Shown here one piece after another: positions 1 to 7,721 of a DNA stretch of 50,314 nucleotides. Every line of letters starts with the position of its first letter. The stretch's first letter is position 1. Source of the DNA: CAIYZT01 sp052387855. GTDB taxonomy: Bacteria > Pseudomonadota > Alphaproteobacteria > Rhodobacterales > Rhodobacteraceae. Where the stretch lies: assembly GCA_052387855.1 (NCBI GenBank), contig JBQTIT010000073.1:1-50314 (forward strand), read 5' to 3'. The notes beneath the pieces were generated by a model. It did no database searches and was not told where the DNA came from. It saw only the letters and a program-made list of their open reading frames with translations. The position numbers and the translations under genes are program-made.

Positions 1-90
1 CGACCCGGAGGGCGTGGAGCGCCCTCCCTGGGGGGGTCGGGCGCTGGCCGAGGGCCTTTGGGGCCCGCGCCCGGGATTGGCGCCACCGGC
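1..90. repeat. Intergenic hairpin repeat (copy E1)
   Basis: Two structured blocks are visible. Positions 7-27 form a hairpin with arms GGAGGGCG and CGCCCTCC, enclosed by outer CGACCC/GGGTCG arms. Positions 40-66 match the reverse complement of 37632-37658 over all 27 bases. The family is therefore interspersed and present in inverted orientation elsewhere in the window. I see no coding potential between here and the plsY stop at 174. Confidence 0.6.
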
Positions 91-173
91 CCGCATGGCC
101 GCGGCCAATCAACGCGCATCAGGAAACGCACCGCGTGTCCCCGCCGGCATCTCCCGGCCGAAGCCGCCCGACC

Positions 174-788
174 CTAGGCCTTGCCCGCCCCGATCCGTGG
201 CTCGGTTCCCTGTCTCAGCCGCGCGATGTTCGCCCGGTGGCGCACCAGAATGAGCCCCGCCAGCGCCAGCACCAGCGCCAGCATCTGCCCCTGCCCGAAC
301 ACCGCCGCCCAGACCGCTGCGCTGGCCGCCGCGATCAGGGCCGCGAGCGAGGATATGCGGAACAGCGCCGCCGAGGCCGCCCAGGTGGCGCAGGCCGCCA
401 GGCCCACCGGCCAGCACAGCGCCAGGAGCGTGCCCAGAAAGGTCGCCACCCCCTTGCCGCCGCGAAATCCCAGCCAGACCGGGTAGAGATGGCCCAGAAA
501 GCTGGAAAGCGCGGCAAGCTGGGCCGCGTCGGCCTGTCCGGTCATCGCGCGGGCGATCAGCACCGCCACCGCGCCCTTGGCCCCGTCCAGCACCAGCGTT
601 GCCAGCGCCGCCGGCCTGCTTCCGGTGCGCAGCACATTCGTCGCGCCAATGTTGCCCGAACCGATCTGGCGCAGATCGCCCAGACCCATCGCCCGTGTGA
701 TCACCACCCCGAAAGGGATCGAGCCGAGCAGATAGGCCAGCGCCATGACCGCAATCAGCGTGCTGGCAGAGCTTTCAAAGGGCGGCAT
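174..788 (-). CDS. plsY: Glycerol-3-phosphate acyltransferase PlsY
   Basis: PlsY is an inner-membrane enzyme that transfers an acyl group from acyl-phosphate to glycerol-3-phosphate, the first step of phospholipid synthesis. The 204-residue product has the family length and about five hydrophobic segments. Its signature motifs are visible: LLGSIPFG near the N-terminus, SGNIGATNVLR around residues 45-55, and FRGGKGVAT in the middle loop. I chose the ATG at 788. A longer reading upstream would run into pyrC' and lacks membrane character. The gene begins 4 bp after the pyrC' stop, so the two are probably cotranscribed and perhaps coupled. Identification is firm. Confidence 0.95.
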   Translation of the reverse strand: MPPFESSASTLIAVMALAYLLGSIPFGVVITRAMGLGDLRQIGSGNIGATNVLRTGSRPAALATLVLDGAKGAVAVLIARAMTGQADAAQLAALSSFLGHLYPVWLGFRGGKGVATFLGTLLALCWPVGLAACATWAASAALFRISSLAALIAAASAAVWAAVFGQGQMLALVLALAGLILVRHRANIARLRQGTEPRIGAGKA

Positions 789-792
789 CAGA

Positions 793-2064
793 TCATCCGG
801 CTGCAAAGACCTGGGTGCCCGCCACCCAGGTGGCCAGAACCTTACCCTCCATCCGGGCGCCGTCAAAGGGGGTGTTCTTGGACTTGGACAACAGCGAGAA
901 GCGGTCAAGCACAAAGGGCGCGTCGGGGTCGAACAGCACCAGATCGGCCGGCGCCCCCTCGGCCAGACGGCCCTGGGCCAGGCCAAGCCGCCGGGCGGGG
1001 TTCAGGGCAAGGGCGCGGAACAGGGTTGGCAGGTCAAGCTGCCCCGCGTGGTAAAGCCGCAGCGCCGCCGGCAACAGGGTTTGCAGCCCCACCGCGCCGC
1101 TGGCCGCCTCTTCGAACGGCAGGCGCTTGGATTCCTCGTCGGCCGGGGTGTGAAAGCTGCCGATCACGTCGATCAGCCCCTCGGCCACCGCGCCGACCAG
1201 GGCCATGCGGTCCTCCTCGGACCGCAGCGGTGGGGTGAACTTGAAGAAGGTCCGGTAATCGCCAAGGTCCAGCTCGTTCAGCGTCAGATGGTGGACCGAG
1301 ATGCCCGCCGTCACATCCAGCCCGTTGTCCTTGGCCCGCCGCAGAGCGGGCAGGGCGCGGGCGGTGGTGATCTGGTCGGCGTGATAGCGCGCGCCGGTCA
1401 TCTCGACCAGGCCCAGGTCGCGGTCCAGCCCGATGCGCTCGGCCAGGGGATGGACCCCGGGCAGGCCCCGCAGGCTGGCGAACTTGCCCGAGGTGGCGGC
1501 GGCGCCCGAGGACAGGCCCGGCTCTTGCGGATGGCAGACCACCAGCGCGCCAAGGCCGCGCGCATAGGTCAGGGCGCGGCTGAGGACCTTGGTCCCCTCG
1601 ACCACGCGCATCCCGTCGGTAAAGGCGATGGCGCCCCGGTCGGACAGAAATCCGATCTCGGTCATCTCGTGCCCCTCGCGCCCCTTGGTCAGGGCGGCCA
1701 TGTGGCGGATGCGCACGGGACTGGCCTCGGCCGCGCGGGCGGTCACGAATTCCAGCATCTCGGGCGTGTCGATGGCCGGGCTGGTGTCCGGGCGCGCGAT
1801 GATCGTGGTCACGCCCCCCGCCGCCGCCGCAAGCCCGGCAGAGCGAAAGCTTTCCTTGTGCCGCTCGCCCGGCTCGCCGATCTTGACACCCCAGTCGACG
1901 ATGCCGGGGGCCAGGCACTGGCCGGCGCAATCCACCTCCATCGCGCCGCCCGGGCGCGGCCCGTTCACCGCCACGATCCGCCCGCCGATCACGGTCAGAG
2001 TGCCGGGGGCGTCGCTGCCGGTCTCGGGGTTGATCAGGCGGGCGTTGGTGAAGTGGAGCGTCAT
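793..2064 (-). CDS. pyrC': Dihydroorotase-like protein PyrC', probably catalytically inactive
   Basis: The 423-residue product has the fold and length of class I dihydroorotases (amidohydrolase superfamily), which close carbamoyl-aspartate to dihydroorotate in pyrimidine synthesis. The N-terminal beta-sandwich strands, the APGIVD lead-in and the C-terminal ALNPARRLGL segment are recognisable. The metal site is not. The canonical DxHxHxREPG stretch reads D57-W-G-V-K-I-G-E-P-G66, losing both histidines and the substrate arginine, and the DHAPH aspartate is replaced by F304. Known non-catalytic pyrC' proteins, as in Pseudomonas, act as structural partners of aspartate transcarbamoylase, and pyrB lies just upstream here. 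A working dihydroorotase should therefore be encoded elsewhere. Its inactivity is inferred from the missing residues. Confidence 0.9.
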   Translation of the reverse strand: MTLHFTNARLINPETGSDAPGTLTVIGGRIVAVNGPRPGGAMEVDCAGQCLAPGIVDWGVKIGEPGERHKESFRSAGLAAAAGGVTTIIARPDTSPAIDTPEMLEFVTARAAEASPVRIRHMAALTKGREGHEMTEIGFLSDRGAIAFTDGMRVVEGTKVLSRALTYARGLGALVVCHPQEPGLSSGAAATSGKFASLRGLPGVHPLAERIGLDRDLGLVEMTGARYHADQITTARALPALRRAKDNGLDVTAGISVHHLTLNELDLGDYRTFFKFTPPLRSEEDRMALVGAVAEGLIDVIGSFHTPADEESKRLPFEEAASGAVGLQTLLPAALRLYHAGQLDLPTLFRALALNPARRLGLAQGRLAEGAPADLVLFDPDAPFVLDRFSLLSKSKNTPFDGARMEGKVLATWVAGTQVFAAG

Positions 2065-2113
2065 GGGTCAGCCTTCGAAAGGGGAAGGGAACAGTCTGCG
2101 GCGGCGTTGGACT

Positions 2114-2135
2114 GGCAAACGCAATCGCGTTTGCC
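2114..2135. repeat. Perfect 9-bp hairpin between pyrC' and the microprotein gene
   Basis: Arms GGCAAACGC and GCGTTTGCC pair perfectly around a 4-base AATC loop. The hairpin lies in the 208-bp gap (2065-2272) upstream of pyrC'. A sister hairpin with arms GGAAAACGC/GCGTTTTCC is at 37734-37754, so this is probably a dispersed repeat and not a gene-specific regulator. No T-tract follows on either strand. I see nothing else distinctive in the gap. Confidence 0.6.
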
Positions 2136-2272
2136 ACCCGAGGCGGGACGGGCGCTGCCCTGTGGCATCGGGCGCTGAGTTGGTCTCGGGGCGGGCATAT
2201 CAACTTGCGCGGGGGCGTGCTTCCACTGGAAGCCCGCTGATCCACGCGCAGCCTGAAGGCCGGTGACCATCC

Positions 2273-2389
2273 TCAGCTTCCCATCCAGACAAAGACCACG
2301 ACGAACAGCGCCAGCAGCACCAGCACCACGGTGGCGACCCTGCCGCCGATGCGCATCTCTTCTCGGGTGGGTTTGCGCGGCTCGCTCAT
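2273..2389 (-). CDS. 38-residue single-span membrane microprotein
   Basis: This small frame starts MSEPRKPTREEMRIGGR, a charged N-terminus, and continues into one hydrophobic helix of about 18 residues rich in Val and Leu (roughly residues 18-35), ending WMGS. Its ATG overlaps the pyrB stop codon in an ATGA junction, so it can be translated by ribosomes finishing pyrB. It lies between pyrB and pyrC' on the same strand. I do not recognise a family. It probably sits in the inner membrane with its charged end in the cytoplasm. The coupling, the clean transmembrane pattern and the lack of any better frame support a real gene. Its function is unknown. Confidence 0.65.
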   Translation of the reverse strand: MSEPRKPTREEMRIGGRVATVVLVLLALFVVVFVWMGS

Positions 2390-3348
2390 GCCATCACCCC
2401 CACTGCCTTGCGGCCCCTCTCGGCCCTCAGGTTGCGCGCCAAGAGGTCCATGCAGGCCATGCGCACGGCCACGCCCATCTCCACCTGCTCCTGGATGACG
2501 GAGCGGTTGATGTCGTCGGCCAGCTCGCCGTCGATCTCGACCCCGCGGTTCATCGGGCCGGGGTGCATGACGATGGCATCCGGCTTCGCCGCCGACAGCT
2601 TTTCGGCGTCCAGCCCGTAGCGGTGATAATATTCCCGCTCTGACGGGATGAACCCGCCGTCCATCCGCTCTTTTTGCAGGCGCAGCATCATGACCACGTC
2701 GGCGCCCTCAAGCCCTGCGCGCATGTCGTCGTAAAGCTCGCAGCCAAACTCCCCCACGCCCGAGGGCATCAGCGTTGGCGGTGCGATCAGGCGGATGCGG
2801 TTTTCCATCTTGCCCAGAAGGATCAGGTTCGACCGCGCGACGCGGCTGTGCGCGATGTCGCCGCAGATCGCGACCGTCAGGCGCTGGATGCGGCCCTTGG
2901 CGCGGCGGATGGTCAGCGCATCAAGCAGCGCCTGCGTCGGGTGCTCGTGCCGCCCGTCGCCCGCGTTCAGCACCGCGCAATTCACCTTGCTGGCCAAGAG
3001 GTTGACCGCACCGGACGCCCCGTGCCGCACCACCAGAAGGTCGGGCTGCATCGCGTTCAGCGTCATCGCGGTGTCGATCAGCGTCTCGCCCTTTTTCACG
3101 CTCGACAGCGCCACCGACATGTTCATCACATCGGCGCCCAGCCGCTTGCCCGCCAGCTCGAAGCTGGCCTGGGTACGGGTCGACGCCTCGAAGAACATGT
3201 TGATCTGCGTCATGCCCGCCAGCACGTCGGACTGCTTGACCGTGCGCCTGTTCAGATCGACATAGCGGTCTGCAAGGTCCAGAACCGTGGTGATGTCCTG
3301 CGGGCTCAGATGCTCGATCCCCAGAATATGGCGGGCGCGGAAGGACAT
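2386..3348 (-). CDS. pyrB: Aspartate carbamoyltransferase catalytic subunit PyrB
   Basis: PyrB condenses carbamoyl phosphate with aspartate, the committed step of pyrimidine synthesis. The 320-residue product has the carbamoyl-phosphate loop FFEASTRTQASFE near residues 50-62, the HEHPTQALLD motif in the middle, and MHPGPMNRGVE near the C-terminus, so it should be active. I chose the ATG at 3348 because GAGGTG sits just upstream; the in-frame ATG at 3360 overlaps that site. Downstream are the coupled microprotein and pyrC', an arrangement expected for a class A-like transcarbamoylase that assembles with an inactive dihydroorotase. Divergent transcription of the uracil-DNA glycosylase starts 111 bp away. 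No pyrI regulatory subunit is visible. Confidence 0.96.
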   Translation of the reverse strand: MSFRARHILGIEHLSPQDITTVLDLADRYVDLNRRTVKQSDVLAGMTQINMFFEASTRTQASFELAGKRLGADVMNMSVALSSVKKGETLIDTAMTLNAMQPDLLVVRHGASGAVNLLASKVNCAVLNAGDGRHEHPTQALLDALTIRRAKGRIQRLTVAICGDIAHSRVARSNLILLGKMENRIRLIAPPTLMPSGVGEFGCELYDDMRAGLEGADVVMMLRLQKERMDGGFIPSEREYYHRYGLDAEKLSAAKPDAIVMHPGPMNRGVEIDGELADDINRSVIQEQVEMGVAVRMACMDLLARNLRAERGRKAVGVMA

Positions 3349-3459
3349 CGGGCACCTCATGGGCGGCGGAAATCGGGCGGGGCTGCCCGGCTTATAGAAA
3401 GCCGGGGCGGGTCGGGCAAGAAGGTTGTGAGCCGCCCGGTTGCGCCCTAGTTTCAACGC

Positions 3460-4269
3460 ATGGGAATCGCCGCCGAAGAGATCATGACCACCCCGCAGGC
3501 CGCGCTGGCGGCGCTGGCCTGGCAGGTCGATCTTGGCGTTGCCGAAGTGGTGCAGGACACCCCACAGAACGCCTTTGACCTGCCCGAGGCCGCCCCCTGG
3601 GCCCGCCGCACGGCCGAGCCCCCCGCCCCGGCTGCCCCGCGTGCGTCCGCCCCCCCTGCGGCCCCGGGGCCGGACCCGGTCGCCGCTGCCCATGCCGCCG
3701 CCATGGCCTGCGACAGCGTGGATGCGCTCAACGCGGCCATCGCGGCGTTCGATCTGTGCGAGATCAAGCGCGGCGCACGCAACACCGTCTTTGCCGATGG
3801 CAACCCCGACGCCCGCGTCATGGTCGTCGGCGAGGCGCCAGGCCGCGACGAAGACCTGGAGGGGCGCCCCTTTGTCGGCCGCGCGGGGCACCTCCTGGAT
3901 GCGATGTTCGCCGCCATCGGCCTGTCGCGCGCCAGCGCCGAGCCGGCCGGCGCGCTCTACATCACCAATGTCATGCCCTGGCGCCCGCCCGGCAACCGCG
4001 ACCCCGAGCCGGCCGAGATTGCCATGATGCGCCCCTTCGTGCTGCGCCACATCGAGCTGGCCGCGCCGCAGATCATCGTCACGCTGGGCAACACCCCGCT
4101 TGAGGCGCTGACCGGCCAGCGCGGCGTCCTGGCCGCGCGGGGCAAGTGGACCGAGGTGCAGGGCCGGCCGCTGATGCCGATGACACACCCGGCCTATCTC
4201 TTGCGCACTCCCGCCGCCAAGCGTGAGGCCTGGGCGGACCTGCTGCACATCAAGGCGAGGCTGACATGA
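3460..4269 (+). CDS. Uracil-DNA glycosylase, family 4-like, without the Fe-S cysteines
   Basis: The protein should remove uracil from DNA in base-excision repair. The C-terminal 170 residues carry the family motifs GEAPGRDED, then YITNVMPWRPPGNRDP, and finally THPAYLLR, which corresponds to the HPS/HPA motif. A Pro/Ala-rich, low-complexity stretch of about 40 residues links an N-terminal helix to this domain. Typical family 4 enzymes bind a 4Fe-4S cluster through four cysteines. Here the equivalent positions are mostly replaced: Trp in PWRPPGNR, Met-Met before the RPF helix, and only one Cys in the N-terminal pair region. The ATG at 3484 is an alternative start. Its last 4 bases overlap moaB. 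Confidence 0.88.
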   Translation: MGIAAEEIMTTPQAALAALAWQVDLGVAEVVQDTPQNAFDLPEAAPWARRTAEPPAPAAPRASAPPAAPGPDPVAAAHAAAMACDSVDALNAAIAAFDLCEIKRGARNTVFADGNPDARVMVVGEAPGRDEDLEGRPFVGRAGHLLDAMFAAIGLSRASAEPAGALYITNVMPWRPPGNRDPEPAEIAMMRPFVLRHIELAAPQIIVTLGNTPLEALTGQRGVLAARGKWTEVQGRPLMPMTHPAYLLRTPAAKREAWADLLHIKARLT

Positions 4270-4805
4270 CCAAGGAAGACACCCGCCATTTCGTTCCGGT
4301 CCGCATCGCGGTGCTGACCGTCTCGGACACCCGCAAGCTGGCCGATGACCGATCCGGCGACACGCTGGTCGAGCGGATCACCGGCGCGGGGCACGTTCTG
4401 GCGGCGCGGCACATCTGCCCGGACGACCGTCACGATATCGCCGCCAAGCTGCGCCAGTGGTGCGCCGATCCGACGATCGATGTGGTGATTTCGACCGGCG
4501 GCACCGGGCTGACCGGGCGCGATGTGACCATCGAGGCGCACCGCGATGTCTATGAAAAGGAAATCGAGGCCTTTGCGACCCTTTTCACCATGATCTCGGT
4601 GCACAAGATCGGCACCTCGGCGGTGCAGAGCCGCGCCACCGGGGGCGTGGCGGGGGGCACCTATCTTTTTGCCCTGCCCGGCAGCCCCAGCGCCTGCCGC
4701 GACGGCTGGGACGAGATTCTGGTGCATCAGCTCGACTATCGGCACAAGCCTTGCAACTTTGTCGAGATCATGCCGCGCCTGGACGAGCATCTGCACCGCA
4801 AATAG
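4266..4805 (+). CDS. moaB: Molybdenum cofactor biosynthesis protein MoaB
   Basis: MoaB/MogA proteins adenylylate molybdopterin in the cytoplasm before molybdate insertion. The 179-residue product has the MoCF_biosynth fold with VLTVSDTR at the first strand, the pterin-binding ISTGGTGLTGRDVTIEA segment near residues 77-93, and FALPGSPSACRDGWDEI near the C-terminus. The start overlaps the glycosylase stop in an ATGA junction. That implies coupled translation, although no functional link is evident. MoaB and MogA cannot be separated by motif alone; the length and the start of the protein fit MoaB. Confidence 0.93.
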   Translation: MTKEDTRHFVPVRIAVLTVSDTRKLADDRSGDTLVERITGAGHVLAARHICPDDRHDIAAKLRQWCADPTIDVVISTGGTGLTGRDVTIEAHRDVYEKEIEAFATLFTMISVHKIGTSAVQSRATGGVAGGTYLFALPGSPSACRDGWDEILVHQLDYRHKPCNFVEIMPRLDEHLHRK

Positions 4806-4819
4806 CGGCGGGCTCGGCG

Positions 4820-5626
4820 TCAGGGTGCCGGGCAGCCCTTGATCTCGACCGAGGTGCCGCCCGAAATCAGCGTCACGGTCACGCCCTGCCGTTCCAGCGC
4901 AAAGGGCGCGCCGGACTGGCCGACCAGGTCCGAGATGGCCGTGACCGTGCCGCCGCTGCGGGTCGTGACGGATTGCGAGATCCAGATGCTGGGGTCGGCG
5001 GTCTCGAACACGGCGACCTCTTCGGCGGGGCCAAAGCGGGGCAGAGTGATTTCGGCGGTCAGGCGCAATCCGTCGGCGATCGGCAGGGCGGTGCAGGCGG
5101 TGCGTGCGACCGCGGCCTCGGCTTTGGTCAGCGGCCGGGCGGCCAGCGCGGCGCGGATCTGCGCATCCTCGGCCCCCGGGCCCGACGCGGTGGCGCTGAG
5201 GCGCAGGCTTGCCGGCAGGCAGACATCCTTGCAGATGCCCAGATCGACCGCGAGGTTCAGGCTGACCGGGCGTGCGGGGTCCTGTGGCGTCACCTCGATC
5301 GGCAGGACCAGCGCATCGGGGTAGCCGACCGTCTGCATGCCGTTCAGCGTGAACACCTCGGGGCTTGGCCAGTGCAGGCGCACCGCGCCGATGTTGTCCG
5401 ACCCGGCCCAGTCAAAGCTGGGCGGAATGCCCGCATCGCCCGGCGCGCGCCAATAGGTCTTCCACCCCGGCGAAAGGCGCAGGTCGAGCGCGGTCATGTA
5501 GCTGCCGGTCGGCGTGCGCCAGCCGGTCCGGATCGCGGCGCTTTGCAGCCCTTCAAGATCCTGCGCGGCGGCAAGGGCGGGGGGGAGGGTCAGCGCAAGG
5601 GCAAGGAAAAGCGGCTTGAGGATCAT
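4820..5626 (-). CDS. Periplasmic DsbD N-terminal (alpha) domain-like protein
   Basis: The 268-residue product begins with a signal peptide (MILKPL, a hydrophobic run, AAAQ cleavage near residue 22) and then a DsbD-alpha-like immunoglobulin domain. Two cysteines, C132 and C136, form a CxxxC within LGICKDVCLPA, as in proteins that take electrons from a thioredoxin-like membrane partner. Further cysteines at the C-terminus (KGCPAP) and in ARTACTALP may pair. The transmembrane and gamma domains of full DsbD are absent, so it must work with a separate partner, perhaps CcdA or ScsB. It runs tail-to-tail with moaB, 14 bp apart. The exact redox client is unknown. Confidence 0.85.
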   Translation of the reverse strand: MILKPLFLALALTLPPALAAAQDLEGLQSAAIRTGWRTPTGSYMTALDLRLSPGWKTYWRAPGDAGIPPSFDWAGSDNIGAVRLHWPSPEVFTLNGMQTVGYPDALVLPIEVTPQDPARPVSLNLAVDLGICKDVCLPASLRLSATASGPGAEDAQIRAALAARPLTKAEAAVARTACTALPIADGLRLTAEITLPRFGPAEEVAVFETADPSIWISQSVTTRSGGTVTAISDLVGQSGAPFALERQGVTVTLISGGTSVEIKGCPAP

Positions 5627-5763
5627 GGGCGCACCCTATCGGTCCGGCCGGCGAAGGGAAATCACATTCCGGCAACTTTCCGCGACCGCGCCGCTGCGAC
5701 ACCTGCGGGCTTGAGCCGGCGCGGCGTTCGGTCCATCCTGTCCGTGCAGGGGCGGGGGCGCAG

Positions 5764-6318
5764 ATGCAGTTGACCGGAAAATTGCTGGTTGCCATGCCGG
5801 GCATGCAGGACCCGCGCTTTGACCATGCGGTGATCCTGGTCTGCGCGCACGGTCCCGAGGGGGCGATGGGGCTGATCCTGAACAAGCCCTTGCAGGAATT
5901 GCAGTTTGCCGAGCTTCTGGACCATCTTGAGATCGCGCGCGGTGGCGCGACGCCGGCCTTGCTCTGTCTTTACGGCGGCCCGGTGGAGCGCGGGCGCGGC
6001 TTTGTGCTGCACGCGGCGGGCACGGCGCGGCACGAGGGGCAGATCGACGTCGAGGGCCGCTTTGCCGTGACCACGACGCGCGACATCCTGGTCGATCTGG
6101 CCGCGGGCAGGGGCCCGGGAGAGGCGATGCTGGCCCTGGGCTATTCGGGCTGGGGCGCTGGCCAGCTTGAGGCCGAGATCGCCCGCAACGACTGGCTGAC
6201 GGTGGATGCCGATGCCGCGCTGGTCTTTTCGGGTGCGGCGCAGGCGATGTGGCCCCGGGCGCTGGCGGTGCTGGGGATCGACCCGCTGACCCTTTCCGCG
6301 ACCGCCGGACGAGCCTAG
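5764..6318 (+). CDS. YqgE/AlgH family protein (UPF0301)
   Basis: The 184-residue product matches the YqgE/AlgH family throughout: LTGKLLVAMPGMQDPRFD at the N-terminus, GAMGLILNKPL around residues 38-48, YGGPVERGRGFVLH in the middle and YSGWGAGQLEAEI near 140. The family is cytoplasmic, and its biochemical role is unresolved; older links to alginate regulation are indirect. A GGGGGCGC stretch precedes the ATG but is a weak ribosome site. The gene is divergent from the DsbD-like gene and followed by a long repeat block, so it is probably a single transcription unit. Confidence 0.93.
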   Translation: MQLTGKLLVAMPGMQDPRFDHAVILVCAHGPEGAMGLILNKPLQELQFAELLDHLEIARGGATPALLCLYGGPVERGRGFVLHAAGTARHEGQIDVEGRFAVTTTRDILVDLAAGRGPGEAMLALGYSGWGAGQLEAEIARNDWLTVDADAALVFSGAAQAMWPRALAVLGIDPLTLSATAGRA

Positions 6319-6332
6319 GTCCGCCAAGCCTC

Positions 6333-6830
6333 GCCCCGGACCCGATCCGGGCCCTCGGGTCAAGCCCGGGGCGGGGTTTGGGGGGGAGGGCAATGTCAGA
6401 GCTGGCCGCACAAGTGGAAGGCCGGGCCGCAGCGATGCACCGTCTGCTCAAGCCCCCGCCCCGGACCCGATCCGGGGCCCCGGGTCAAGCCCGGGGCGGG
6501 GCTTGGGGGGAAGGGCGGTGCCGGTCGGGCTGCGCGCGGCGGAAGCTTCCCTCGCCCCGGACCCGATCCGGGGCCCCGGGGCAAGCCCGGGGCGGGGTTT
6601 GGGGGGAGCGGGCGGTGCGGGCCGGGATGGTCTTGCGCGGCTAAAGACGCCCCCGCCCCGGACCCGATCCGGGGCCCCGGGGCAAGCCCGGTGCGGGGTC
6701 TGGGGGAAGGGCGATGTCAGAGTTGGCCGCACCCGGGGAAGGGCCTGGCCGCAGCGATCCACCGTCTGCTCAATCCCCCGCCCCGGACCCGATCCGGGGC
6801 CCCAGGGCAAGCCCGGGGCGGGGTTTGGGG
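6333..6830. repeat. Cluster of five palindromic repeats with a duplicated linker
   Basis: This fills the 549-bp gap between yqgE and xthA. Five copies of the same unit begin near 6333, 6458, 6554, 6655 and 6780. Each reads GCCCCGGACCCGATCCGGGG, then GCAAGCCCGGGGCGGGG or a close variant, then a T/G-rich tail, and forms nested GC stems. The linker before copy 2 (about 6388-6457) is repeated before copy 5 (about 6707-6779), including ATGTCAGAG and CCGTCTGCTCA, which implies a larger duplication about 320 bp apart. No open frame here resembles a protein; the frames in the block are repeat translations. Confidence 0.9.
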
Positions 6831-6867
6831 GTCTTGGGGGCAATGGCAACAGGGCAAACGGAGGGGG

Positions 6868-7656
6868 TCAGAGATCAAATGTGGCAAGCACCGGCACATG
6901 GTCTGACGGCTGTTCCCATCCGCGCACCGGGCGCAGGATGCGGCTGGAATGCGCCGCGCCGGCGATGTCGGCCGTTGCCCAGATGTGGTCGAGCCGGCGG
7001 CCCCTGTCGCCCGCGTCCCAGTCGGGTGAGCGGTAGGACCACCAGCTGTAAAGCGGCCCCGAGGGGATGTTGGCGCGGGTCACATCGACAAAGCCGCCCG
7101 CCGCGCGGGTCTCTTCCAGATGGGCCACCTCGATCGGGGTGTGGCTGACGATCTTCAAGAGCTGCTTGTGGTTCCAGACGTCATCCTCGCGCGGGGCGAT
7201 GTTGAGATCGCCCACGAGGATCGCCTTGGCGGGGCGGTCATTGCGGAAGGCGCCCTGCATTTCGGTCAGGAAATCCAGCTTCTGGCCGAACTTCTCGTTC
7301 TCGGCCCGGTCGGGAATGTCACCGCCGGCGGGCACATAGCAGTTGTGGATCACCACACCGCTTTCCAGTCGCGCCGCAACGTGGCGGGCATGGCCGAGCG
7401 CGGCGAAATCGGTGCTGCCGGCATCGGTCAGGGGCAGCCTGGACAGGATCGCGACGCCGTTATAGCCCTTTTGCCCGCGCGCGACCATGTGGGTGTAGCC
7501 AAGGGCGCGGAACTGATCGAGCGGGATGTTCTCGACCGGGCTCTTGCATTCCTGAAGGCACAGGATGTCGGGCTGCTGCTCGCGCATCAGGCGCGCGACC
7601 AGACCCTCGCGCAGGCGGACCGAGTTGATGTTCCAGGTGGCGAGGGTGAAGGGCAT
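6868..7656 (-). CDS. xthA: Exodeoxyribonuclease III
   Basis: The 262-residue product is an AP endonuclease/3'-5' exonuclease of the endonuclease/exonuclease/phosphatase family that acts in base-excision repair. Visible motifs in order are ATWNINSVR (metal site), CLQECKS, GYNGVAILSR, the GDLNIAPREDDVWN catalytic block, RRLDHIW and the C-terminal PSDHVPV. All catalytic Asp, Asn and His positions appear intact. I chose MPFTLATWN at 7656; a longer frame exists but the family begins here. The two-hairpin element at 7722-7790 lies upstream on the same strand. Confidence 0.95.
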   Translation of the reverse strand: MPFTLATWNINSVRLREGLVARLMREQQPDILCLQECKSPVENIPLDQFRALGYTHMVARGQKGYNGVAILSRLPLTDAGSTDFAALGHARHVAARLESGVVIHNCYVPAGGDIPDRAENEKFGQKLDFLTEMQGAFRNDRPAKAILVGDLNIAPREDDVWNHKQLLKIVSHTPIEVAHLEETRAAGGFVDVTRANIPSGPLYSWWSYRSPDWDAGDRGRRLDHIWATADIAGAAHSSRILRPVRGWEQPSDHVPVLATFDL

Positions 7657-7721
7657 GGGCGCTGGTCCAGATCGGGGCTGCGCCATGGCTAGCGGGGCGG
7701 GGCCGGGGATGCAAGCCGGGG

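Noticed and set aside
108..126. Short match GCGCATCAGGAA shared by the window start and the minus strand near 50222-50236
   Set aside because: Only about 13 bases agree, and flanks do not align convincingly, so it is not enough to call a repeat family.
745..2178. Long plus-strand frame opposite pyrC'
   Set aside because: It is the shadow of a high-GC coding strand, with no recognisable domain and no ribosome site. The minus-strand gene has clear family motifs.
6249..7148. Several overlapping frames in the repeat block 6319-6867
   Set aside because: All are translations of the palindromic repeat, with PDPIRGPG-like repeating strings. None has start-site signals or a family.
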